A stretch of 33,798 nucleotides of DNA from an uncultured Blautia sp. (GTDB taxonomy: Bacteria > Bacillota > Clostridia > Lachnospirales > Lachnospiraceae), in contig CAMBYR010000002.1 of assembly GCA_945872375.1 (NCBI GenBank), forward strand, positions 1-33,798. Reading direction: 5' to 3'. Shown piece after piece: positions 1-7,498 of this stretch. The translations under genes and the position numbers were made by a program. Every line of letters starts with the position of its first letter. Positions within the stretch are counted from its first letter, which is position 1. The notes beneath the pieces were generated by a model. It was not told the origin of the DNA. It searched no databases and saw nothing but the letters and a program-made list of their open reading frames with translations.

Positions 1-882
1 CCACCGCTGAACCGCCCCTCCCCTCCGCAGGATGTGACGACCGCCGAAGAGACGGAATTTCAGTCTGTGTGCTGCATTTATATAGATGCCAATGGCCGTC
101 ACGAACTGAATAATTATCTGGGACATGAGGCCGGAGACGAGATGCTTCGGGCGGTGGCTTCTGCGCTTCAGGCAAGCTTTTCGGAAAGTGATATTTACCG
201 GATCGGCGGAGACGAGTTTGTGGTGCTTTGCTGGAATCAGACGCAGGAAGCCGTTTATCGCGCTTCCTGGAAAGCGGAAAAATCCATTCGTGCCCAGGGA
301 TATGATGTTTCCATGGGAATTGAGTGGCGGGATAAAAATCTGAATATGAAATCGATTATCCATCAGGCAGAGGAAAACATGCAGAATGCCAAGAAACGGT
401 ATTATCAGGAACATGGGATGGACAGGCGGAAAAGAGATATGAACAGTCAGATGGATCATATTCTGGAGGAAAAAAAGGATATGGAGACCCTCCTTTCCTA
501 TCTGGCGCCTTATTTTCGTGGTGTGTTGTTTGTAAATCTGAAAAAGGATACGTTCCGCCATCTGTATCTGCCTCAGATTTTTGAGGGAATCGTTTCGGAA
601 AGCGAAGAATCCTTCCGCGCCCTGGCGAAATCCTATACAGAGAAATGGATTCGGGAAGAAGACAGGGGGATTCTTTCGGAAATCAGCGATTTCCAGAAGC
701 TTGCCGTGGCTCTGAAAGAGGGGGAACATCCGGAATTTACTTACCAGACGATCCATGGAGAGCAGATCCGGCTCAGAATCCTGAAGCACCAGGGGTATGC
801 GCGGAAAGATCGGGAGACTGTCTGGATCTTTTCCGGGGAAGATCAGATGCTGGATATCCATGAACGGGATGATAAAATATAA
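1..882 (+). CDS. GGDEF-domain protein (putative diguanylate cyclase), 5'-truncated by the window edge
   Basis: The reading frame is open from base 1, so the GTG at 34 is only the first start codon inside the window and the true start lies upstream. The visible part opens with a proline-rich linker, then a GGDEF fold: an IDANG metal-site strand, a GHEAGDE helix, and an intact RIGGDEF motif at 205-219. An intact GGDEF predicts c-di-GMP synthesis from two GTP. The region that usually opens the domain (the DALTGL-type motif) is not recognisable, so the domain is slightly unusual. The last 150 residues (ETLLSYLAPYF onward) resemble the PAS-like tails of other Lachnospiraceae GGDEF proteins; no catalytic motif is seen there. 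It is followed after 18 bases by the rRNA methyltransferase gene and may be co-transcribed with it. Catalytic activity is inferred. Confidence 0.8.
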   Translation, partial: PPLNRPSPPQDVTTAEETEFQSVCCIYIDANGRHELNNYLGHEAGDEMLRAVASALQASFSESDIYRIGGDEFVVLCWNQTQEAVYRASWKAEKSIRAQGYDVSMGIEWRDKNLNMKSIIHQAEENMQNAKKRYYQEHGMDRRKRDMNSQMDHILEEKKDMETLLSYLAPYFRGVLFVNLKKDTFRHLYLPQIFEGIVSESEESFRALAKSYTEKWIREEDRGILSEISDFQKLAVALKEGEHPEFTYQTIHGEQIRLRILKHQGYARKDRETVWIFSGEDQMLDIHERDDKI

Positions 883-900
883 AAAAAGAGAGAAGAATCA

Positions 901-2064
901 ATGGAACAGGATCATACGAACAGTAAAAAATGCAGCGCTGCAGGCAAATGCGGCGGATGCCAGTTTCAGGAAATTCCATATGCACGTCAGCTGAAAAAAA
1001 AGCAGAAGCAGGAGGAGCAGCTTCTGGGAAAATTCGGGCATGTGCAGCCGATCATCGGCATGGAACAGCCATATTTTTACAGGAACAAAGTGCATAGTGC
1101 CTTTGGAAGAGACCGTAAGGGAAATATTATTTCCGGACCATATCAGGCAGGAACTCACAAAATCGTACCTGTGGAGGAGTGCCTGATCGAAGACCGGAAG
1201 TGTCAGGAAATTATCAGAACGATCCGCGGGATGCTCAGGTCGTTCAAGATTAAAACCTATGATGAGGATACGGATTATGGGCTTCTTCGCCATGTGATGG
1301 TGCGGCGTGGATTTCGAAGCGGAGAGATTATGGTAATTCTGGTGCTTCGCTCTCCGATCCTTCCGTCAAAAAATAATTTCGTCAAAGCACTCAGGGAGAA
1401 GCATCCCGAAATCACCACGGTGGTGCTGAATGTCAATGACAGGAGAACCAGTATGGTTCTTGGGGAACAGGAAAAAACGCTGTATGGACCGGGGTTCATC
1501 CGGGATACTCTCTGCGGATGCAGCTTCCGGATCTCAGCCAGATCGTTTTATCAGGTGAATCCGGTTCAGACGGAGATCTTATATGATACAGCCATCCGGC
1601 TTGCCGGACTTACCGGAAAAGAGACGGTTGTTGATGCATACTGCGGAATTGGAACGATCAGTCTGATCGCAGCAAAGCAGGCAAAAAAGGTGATTGGCGT
1701 GGAGCTGAACCGGGATGCGGTCCGGGACGCCAGGATCAATGCCAGAGAAAATAAGATCGGGAATGTGGAATTCCGGCAGGGGGATGCAGGGGAATTTATG
1801 AACGCCTGTGCAGCTGCCGGCGAAAAGGCCGATGTGGTGTTTATGGATCCGCCCAGAACAGGCAGTGACGAAAGATTTCTTTCTTCACTGGTGGCCCTTT
1901 CTCCGGAAACGATCGTGTATATTTCCTGTGGTCCTGAATCTCTGGCCAGAGATCTTCAGTATCTCACAAAGAAATCTTATGCAGTAAAAACAATCCAGCC
2001 GGTGGAGATGTTTCCTTTTACGGAGCACACGGAAACGATCGTGCTTTTAAAACACCGGAAATAA
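901..2064 (+). CDS. rlmD: 23S rRNA (uracil-5-)-methyltransferase, RlmD/RlmCD (RumA) family
   Basis: Transfers a methyl group from SAM to C5 of a uridine in 23S rRNA. The four cysteines of the family's [4Fe-4S] site are visible (C11, C17, C20 in KCGGCQ, and C94 in VEEC). The SAM-binding loop DAYCGIGT starts at residue 245, the substrate motif MDPPRTG has D316, and the nucleophile is C343 in YISCGPES. At 387 residues it is shorter than many homologues because the N-terminal TRAM domain is missing, so it starts directly at the iron-sulfur region. Gram-positive members can modify both U747 and U1939; which one applies here cannot be read from sequence. The start ATG has only a weak purine-rich RBS (AGAGAGAAG). 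It lies between the GGDEF gene and the RNase H gene on the same strand. Confidence 0.9.
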   Translation: MEQDHTNSKKCSAAGKCGGCQFQEIPYARQLKKKQKQEEQLLGKFGHVQPIIGMEQPYFYRNKVHSAFGRDRKGNIISGPYQAGTHKIVPVEECLIEDRKCQEIIRTIRGMLRSFKIKTYDEDTDYGLLRHVMVRRGFRSGEIMVILVLRSPILPSKNNFVKALREKHPEITTVVLNVNDRRTSMVLGEQEKTLYGPGFIRDTLCGCSFRISARSFYQVNPVQTEILYDTAIRLAGLTGKETVVDAYCGIGTISLIAAKQAKKVIGVELNRDAVRDARINARENKIGNVEFRQGDAGEFMNACAAAGEKADVVFMDPPRTGSDERFLSSLVALSPETIVYISCGPESLARDLQYLTKKSYAVKTIQPVEMFPFTEHTETIVLLKHRK

Positions 2065-2114
2065 AGGAAACGATGTTTTTTTCAGGAGAATCATTCTATG
2101 AGGAAAGAACGTGT

Positions 2115-2762
2115 ATGGCAAAGAAAAAAGTGTATGCGGTAAGAAAGGGAAGATCCACGGGGATTTTTGACACCTGGGCAGCATGTCAGGATGCGGTCAG
2201 CGGATATCCGGGGGCCGAGTTTCAGGGATTTTCCTCAAAAGAAGAAGCAGAGCGTTATCTGAATGGAAACAAAGAACAGGAGCCTGCAGCCTGTCCTGTA
2301 CTTACGGCCTATGTGGATGGAAGCTTTGACAAATCTGTGGGACGCTATTCTTTCGGATGTGTGCTGATCACTCCGGAGGGGGATATTTTTCGAAAATCAG
2401 GAAATGGGAATCAGCCGGAATCCCTTGCCATCCGGAATGTGGCCGGAGAAATGCTGGGAGCCATGTTTGCGGTAAAGTGGGCATGGAAAAACGGCTTTAC
2501 GGAAATGGAACTCTGTTATGATTATGAGGGAATTGAAAAATGGGCAACGGGAGCCTGGAAAGCAAAAAATCCGCTGACCATAAAATATGCAGAATTTATG
2601 CAGCGCCATGCTTCGGTGATAAAAATTCATTTCCATAAGATTGCTGCACATACAGGGGTAATGTATAACGAGGAAGCAGATAGACTTGCGAAAGAAGCAC
2701 TTGCAGAGGCTGACGGCATTCCGGAAATTAAAACGGAAGTAAGGATTACAAAAGAAAGATAA
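2115..2762 (+). CDS. Viroplasmin-domain ribonuclease H
   Basis: Cleaves the RNA strand of RNA-DNA hybrids. Residues 1-48 form a viroplasmin-like domain (KKKVYAVRKGRSTGIF... FSSKEEAERYL) that binds hybrids in eukaryotic-type RNases H1. The catalytic RNase HI domain follows from about residue 62, with the four acidic residues visible: D68 (YVDGS), E112 (AGEML), D136 (YDYEG) and D189 (NEEADRLA). The ATG at 2115 is chosen because AGGAAAG sits 7 bases upstream and the protein then starts with the conserved viroplasmin strand. An in-frame ATG at 2073 would add 14 unconserved residues. The stop is followed within 6 bases by the next gene, which suggests co-transcription. The predicted protein has 215 residues, normal for this architecture. 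Confidence 0.9.
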   Translation: MAKKKVYAVRKGRSTGIFDTWAACQDAVSGYPGAEFQGFSSKEEAERYLNGNKEQEPAACPVLTAYVDGSFDKSVGRYSFGCVLITPEGDIFRKSGNGNQPESLAIRNVAGEMLGAMFAVKWAWKNGFTEMELCYDYEGIEKWATGAWKAKNPLTIKYAEFMQRHASVIKIHFHKIAAHTGVMYNEEADRLAKEALAEADGIPEIKTEVRITKER

Positions 2763-2768
2763 GATGGT

Positions 2769-5700
2769 ATGAGAAGAACAGAGCAGGATCAATATAAAAA
2801 ATATATTGCGATTGTTTCCATTTTTCTGCTGGCAATTCTGTGTTCTGTACTGTTGTTTTTCTATGGGATGCAGAAGAGAGTGGAGCAAAATGTGGCGGAT
2901 ACGCTGGAGGAGGATCTGAAACGGCAGAGTCATCATTTCAGTACGATGATCGAGGCAAAATATCAGTATCTGGAATCGACGGCAGACTTTATCGGGCAGG
3001 CAGAAGACCTGTTTTCGGAAAAAAATATGGAATTGATTCAGTCTGTGAGAGTGAAGAGTGACTTTGAATATGTGTCTATCATAGATCAGCAGGGAAATGC
3101 GGTTTATGATGACGGAAGTGAAAAAAATCTGTCCTCCCGCCGGTATTTTAAGGAGGGAATCTCAGGACAAAGAACACTCAGTGATCCGCTGGAAAGCTGG
3201 GTGGATGGAAAGATCCGGGTAGTGCTTGGTGTGCCCATTTTTCAGGACGGAACAGTGATTGGTGTCCTGGGGGGATCTTATGATGTAAGTGCTCTCAGTG
3301 AAATCCTCTTTGAAGATATCTATGACGGAGAAGGCTTTTACGGTATTTTTATGAAAGACGGAACTCTTGTTTCCTGCAGCATCGGGATGGAAGATTCCCT
3401 GTTTGCATACCATGCAGAGCTTGAGAATGATTCAGAGGATGTCTTTGGACAGGAGATGATCAGGCAGGCAAAGGACGATTTTACAAACCAGAGAAGTGGT
3501 TTCCTGAAACTGGACAGAGCTGGAGAGAGCTATCATATGGCCTACAGGCCTCTGGGATATAACGAATGGATGATCGGTTATGCCGTTCCGACGAAAAAAG
3601 CAGAAGAGGCCTACAGCTTTATTGGGAATTATGAGCTGATCCTCAGTATTGCCATAGGGCTGATCGGTGCGCTGATGTTCTGGGCAACGACCTACATAAA
3701 CAGCCGCAGGCAGAAGGAACTGATCCGGTATGCGGAGACAGATGCTCTCACAGGGCTATGCAATAAGAACAATACAGAAGAGCGCATTCAGAAATATCTT
3801 TCCGAAGACGAAGAAATGAGGACAGAAATTCAGGCCTTTCTGATTATGGATATTGATTTCTTTAAGAAGATCAATGACCGGTATGGTCATGCGGCAGGGG
3901 ATGAGGTCCTTCGCCGGATGGGTGAATGTCTTGGCAGCTTTTTCCGACAGGATGATATTATCGGAAGAATTGGCGGAGATGAATTTGTTGTATTCATGAA
4001 AAATCTGAAGACGCCGGAGGATGCGGAAGGGAAGGCAAGAAGTCTGACGGAAAAAATCCGCAGCATTCGTGTGCCGGAGCTTCAGGGATATGGAATTACC
4101 TGCAGTATCGGAATGGCCTTTTATCCTATGCATGGAACCAGCTATCTGGAGCTTTACAAGCATGCGGACATGGCGCTTTATACGACAAAGAAAAAAGGGC
4201 GCAACGGATATTCCATCTATCGGGACAATCTTCAGGATGTGCTTCAGGGGTCCTATGTACACCGCGCCTATACGGAAATCAATCCCCTCACCGGTCTGTT
4301 TTACAACCGGGCATTCTTTCAGAAGGCGGATGAATATCTGAGAACCGTGACGGAGACACCGCATGTGCTGATTGCGATAGATATTGAGCATTTCCGTCTG
4401 TTTAACAGGCACTACGGACGAGAGGAGGGTGACCGGCTCCTGGTCCGTATTTCCGGATGCCTGAAGGGGCTTCGCCAGGATTATGGAGGAATTGCCGGTT
4501 ATCTTGGCGGTGATAATTTCTGTATCGTGATGCCAAAACAGGAGACTGCTGTGGAAAAACTGCAGTCTGAGGTCAGTGAAATCATAAGCGAATGGGACAG
4601 CTCCGTGGGATTTCTGCCTGCATTTGGTATTTACGAGGTGAAGAAAGCTTCCATACCTGCGGTGGTGATGTATGACCGTGCTACGATTGCACTTACCCAG
4701 ATTTACGGGAATTATGTAAACAGAGCACAGGTGTATGATTTTGGCATGGAAAAGAAAATGGAAGAGGAGATTGCGCTTGTTTCTGACATTCAGACAGGAC
4801 TGGCAAATCAGGAATTTCTATTCTATGTACAGCCTCAGTGCAACATATCTGATGGAAAAATGAGAATTGTGGGCGGGGAGTGCCTTGCCCGCTGGGAACA
4901 CCGCGGACAGATGATCAGTCCGAAAGTATTTGTGCCTGTTCTGGAGAAGAACGGCTTCATGGCGGAGCTGGACCGCTATATCTGGAAATGTGCGTGCAAA
5001 TGGCTGGGAAGCTGGATCGAACGGGGACATATTCCGGTTCCGATATCTGTGAATGTCTCCAGAATTGATATCTTTTCGATGGATGTGCCGGAATACCTGA
5101 AAAAACTGATCGCGGACTACCGTCTGAGTCCACGGCTTTTGAAGGTGGAGATTCTGGAAAGCGCATATGCGGAAGAGGATGAGCGGATACGGAAGACCGT
5201 AAAGGAACTCCGGGAAGCCGGATTCAGCGTAATGATGGACGATTTCGGAAGCGGATACTCTTCGCTGAATATGCTGAAAAATGTGTCCGTGGATGTATTG
5301 AAGCTGGATACCCGTTTCCTGGATTTCAGCCAGATGGAAAAAAAGAAAGGAATGGAAATCCTGGAGTCGGTGTTCAGCATGTCGCGGCAGATGGGACTCC
5401 CGATCGTGGTGGAAGGCGTGGAAACAGAGAATCAGGAGAAGTTCCTGGTCAATATGGGCTGCCGCTATGCACAGGGATTTTATTATTACAGTCCCATGCC
5501 GGTATCGGAATTTGAAAAATTGATTGCAGATCAGGAAAATCTTGACCTGAATGGAATTATGGCCAGTCAGGTAAATAATCCGCGTATCCGGGATTTTCTG
5601 GACAGAGATGTTGTTTCGGATTCCATGCTGAATCATTTTCTGGGAGCGTCTGCGTTTTATGATGTATACGGCAGTAAAGTGGAAATTATCAGCGTAAATG

Positions 5701-7145
5701 AACAATACTGTAAACTTACCGGAAGCAGAATCCGCGGAGAAAAGCATCAGGTGGAACGGATCTGGAATCATATTCTGGACAGTGAACGGCAGAAGTTTCT
5801 TCTACTGTTTGAAAGAGCATATGAACACAGGGATGAGGGAGCTGAGGATATTCTGCATTATCTCTGTCCGGATGGCAGAGTACTTCTGATTCATTTCAGA
5901 GTGTACTTTTTCAGAGAGCGTGATGACCACAGAAGCTTTTACGGTGTGCTTACCGATGTGACGGCCATGGAGGGAATGAGCCGGAAAAAGAATATTTTAT
6001 CGGAAAAAAGCATGTCCGCAGAGGAACTGGGGATGCTGGGATGGTATTATGACTGCCTGCCCTGTGCCATGGGAATCGGAAAGCTGGAAACAGATGCAGA
6101 TGGAAATCCCTGCGGCTGGACAACGATTTACATCAATGAGGAGGCCGGAAAAAACTATAACGATAATATCAGAACACTGGAAGACAGAGTGTTTGAATTG
6201 TTTTTCGGAGGAAAGGAGAATTTCCTTCAGGAATGTTCTCTGGTGCTTTCGAGGCAGGAATCCAGGAATTATTACGGATACAGCTCTGTAAGCTGCCGCT
6301 ATCTGCATCTGTCCATGTTTCCATGCAGCGATGCTTATGCCGGTGTGCTGGTTCAGGACGGCACACAGATTGCCATCAGCCAGCAGGCGGTTCGAAGCAT
6401 GCTGTGTGCTTTTGGCGAAATATATTTTATCCACCTGGAAGACAATCATTTCCGGATGCTCTATCCGGATCCCAATAATATGCTGGAACGCGGAAATTAT
6501 GAGGAGGCCGTCAACCGGCATTTCCGCACGGGAAAAATCGTTGCCGATGAAAAAAGCAGGGTAAGGAAGGAACTTTCCATTGAATATATCAGGGAAAGCC
6601 TGATGAAGAGCCCGAGCAAGGAAATTATCTATCGAAGAAATACGGGAGAGAACAGGATAGAATGGTGTCGGTCCATCATTACTCCCGGAGAGTGGAAGAA
6701 TGGTGTTCCCGTCACGGCTGTCATGGCGATCAGCAGTGCAGAGCAGTTTGTAAACAGACAGGAAATCATCCGTGTGGGAGATGTGATGCAGCAGCTTTCG
6801 AAGGGCTTCTTTGTATATGAGGCCGCAGCCGGAGAAAAAATACTGTATGCCAACTCCAGTGTGCTGGAACTGTTTGGATGCAGCTCATCAGAAGAATTTC
6901 AGAAGCATGTGAAGGGATCTTTTGCCGGAATGGTTCATCCGGATGATCTGGAACGGGTGGAGAAGGAGATTGAAGAGCAGATTCAGCATTCTGCACAGAA
7001 AATGGATTATATTGAATACCGGATCGTGAGGAAGGATGGAAGCTGTATCTGGGTGGAGGATTACGGACATCGTCATCAGGCTTCGGGATATCGTGACGTA
7101 TTTTATGTGTTCATAGCCAAAGCAGAAGATCAGCACAGAATTTAA
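2769..7145 (+). CDS. Membrane Cache-GGDEF-GGDEF-EAL-PAS protein, c-di-GMP turnover
   Basis: A 1458-residue signalling protein. Transmembrane segments lie near residues 13-33 and 285-308; the extracytoplasmic region between them looks like a double-Cache sensor. The first GGDEF domain has an intact motif at 402-406 (RIGGDEF) and DALTGL and DIDFFKKIND signatures. A second GGDEF domain is degenerate (GGDNF, 580-584) but keeps INPLTGL. The EAL domain follows: the signature is ECL (704-706) with the catalytic Glu retained, and VNVSR, EILES, DDFGSG (D824, D825), VLKLD, EGVET and QGFYY are present, so phosphodiesterase activity is plausible. About 500 more residues carry PAS-like segments, the last being a PAS_3-type domain (HPDDLERV, then RKDGSCIWVEDYG). 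Whether net activity is synthesis or hydrolysis cannot be told. It starts 6 bases after RNase H with a poor RBS. Confidence 0.92.
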   Translation: MRRTEQDQYKKYIAIVSIFLLAILCSVLLFFYGMQKRVEQNVADTLEEDLKRQSHHFSTMIEAKYQYLESTADFIGQAEDLFSEKNMELIQSVRVKSDFEYVSIIDQQGNAVYDDGSEKNLSSRRYFKEGISGQRTLSDPLESWVDGKIRVVLGVPIFQDGTVIGVLGGSYDVSALSEILFEDIYDGEGFYGIFMKDGTLVSCSIGMEDSLFAYHAELENDSEDVFGQEMIRQAKDDFTNQRSGFLKLDRAGESYHMAYRPLGYNEWMIGYAVPTKKAEEAYSFIGNYELILSIAIGLIGALMFWATTYINSRRQKELIRYAETDALTGLCNKNNTEERIQKYLSEDEEMRTEIQAFLIMDIDFFKKINDRYGHAAGDEVLRRMGECLGSFFRQDDIIGRIGGDEFVVFMKNLKTPEDAEGKARSLTEKIRSIRVPELQGYGITCSIGMAFYPMHGTSYLELYKHADMALYTTKKKGRNGYSIYRDNLQDVLQGSYVHRAYTEINPLTGLFYNRAFFQKADEYLRTVTETPHVLIAIDIEHFRLFNRHYGREEGDRLLVRISGCLKGLRQDYGGIAGYLGGDNFCIVMPKQETAVEKLQSEVSEIISEWDSSVGFLPAFGIYEVKKASIPAVVMYDRATIALTQIYGNYVNRAQVYDFGMEKKMEEEIALVSDIQTGLANQEFLFYVQPQCNISDGKMRIVGGECLARWEHRGQMISPKVFVPVLEKNGFMAELDRYIWKCACKWLGSWIERGHIPVPISVNVSRIDIFSMDVPEYLKKLIADYRLSPRLLKVEILESAYAEEDERIRKTVKELREAGFSVMMDDFGSGYSSLNMLKNVSVDVLKLDTRFLDFSQMEKKKGMEILESVFSMSRQMGLPIVVEGVETENQEKFLVNMGCRYAQGFYYYSPMPVSEFEKLIADQENLDLNGIMASQVNNPRIRDFLDRDVVSDSMLNHFLGASAFYDVYGSKVEIISVNEQYCKLTGSRIRGEKHQVERIWNHILDSERQKFLLLFERAYEHRDEGAEDILHYLCPDGRVLLIHFRVYFFRERDDHRSFYGVLTDVTAMEGMSRKKNILSEKSMSAEELGMLGWYYDCLPCAMGIGKLETDADGNPCGWTTIYINEEAGKNYNDNIRTLEDRVFELFFGGKENFLQECSLVLSRQESRNYYGYSSVSCRYLHLSMFPCSDAYAGVLVQDGTQIAISQQAVRSMLCAFGEIYFIHLEDNHFRMLYPDPNNMLERGNYEEAVNRHFRTGKIVADEKSRVRKELSIEYIRESLMKSPSKEIIYRRNTGENRIEWCRSIITPGEWKNGVPVTAVMAISSAEQFVNRQEIIRVGDVMQQLSKGFFVYEAAAGEKILYANSSVLELFGCSSSEEFQKHVKGSFAGMVHPDDLERVEKEIEEQIQHSAQKMDYIEYRIVRKDGSCIWVEDYGHRHQASGYRDVFYVFIAKAEDQHRI

Positions 7146-7148
7146 TAT

Positions 7149-7305
7149 AAAAGTCCCGGACAGCAGCCATGTGATGCAGCATGCTTGCATGCGGAGGCAC
7201 ATGGATATTGGACGGGCTAACCTGTATGAGCAAGCAGGCCAACAGGCCGGATTGCGAATACAGGTTGTGATTGCGGGAGCATGAAATGCGGAGCAATCAA
7301 CTTTT
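7149..7305 (+). ncRNA. Candidate structured RNA, unit 1 (closed multi-helix junction)
   Basis: No RNA family is recognised; the call rests on pairing. A closing helix pairs AAAAGT (7149-7154) with ACTTTT (7300-7305). Inside are three arms. Arm 1: CCCG (7155-7158)/CGGG (7213-7216), an 8x8 internal loop, CCATGTG (7167-7173)/CACATGG (7198-7204), a 5x5 loop, and GCATG/CATGC (7179-7192) closed by a CTTG tetraloop. Arm 2: AACCTGTAT (7219-7227)/ATACAGGTT (7258-7266), then GCAA/TTGC and GGCC/GGCC around loop AACA, separated by symmetric GA/GA and GCA/GGA loops. Arm 3: GATTGC (7269-7274)/GCAATC (7293-7298), then GCAT/ATGC with a GAA loop. The strand is uncertain because perfect stems fold on both strands; + is preferred since CTTG and GA/GA loops are typical RNA motifs. 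No strong promoter is seen directly upstream. Confidence 0.5.
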
Positions 7306-7306
7306 A

Positions 7307-7395
7307 AAAAGTCCCGGATAGCAGCCATGTGATGCAGCATGCTTGCATGCGGAGACACATGGATATTGGACGGGCTAACCTGTTAGAGACGGGTT
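7307..7395 (+). repeat. Partial second copy of the structured RNA unit
   Basis: Bases 7307-7383 repeat 7149-7225 with only two differences (7161 C to 7319 T; 7197 G to 7355 A), both in internal loops, so every helix of arm 1 is kept. Arm 2 is replaced by a shorter hairpin, AACCTGT (7377-7383)/ACGGGTT (7389-7395) with loop TAGAG, which needs one G-U pair. Arm 3 and the closing helix are missing; the sequence runs into the promoter at 7413. The offset between the copies is 158 bases, the length of one full unit, so this is a tandem duplication with later decay or an alternative short form. Confidence 0.8.
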
Positions 7396-7412
7396 CATCC
7401 CTGTTTATGGCC

Positions 7413-7441
7413 TTGACAAATAAGAACATATGTTCTATATT
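7413..7441 (+). promoter_or_regulatory. Sigma-A promoter of the radical-SAM DNA repair pair
   Basis: A consensus -35 TTGACA (7413-7418), a 17-base spacer and -10 TATATT (7436-7441). Transcription would start near 7448, about 50 bases before the start codon at 7499. The spacer is filled by a LexA-type palindrome. Confidence 0.85.
7424..7435 (+). promoter_or_regulatory. LexA (SOS) box between -35 and -10
   Basis: GAACATATGTTC is a perfect 12-base palindrome and fits the Gram-positive LexA consensus GAAC-RNRY-GTTC. Its position in the promoter spacer would block RNA polymerase when LexA is bound. A second, weaker box GAACATATGATC (one base off) lies at 7456-7467, 32 bases downstream centre to centre. 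LexA control fits the DNA-repair annotation of the downstream genes. Confidence 0.8.
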
Positions 7442-7498
7442 AGTGTAACCAACAAGAACATATGATCGGATTTGAGCAAGATAAACAGGGAGGGTGCC

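Noticed and set aside
7149..7395. c-di-GMP riboswitch (placed after a c-di-GMP gene)
   Set aside because: The conserved core sequences of the class I and class II aptamers are not seen; the helices differ.
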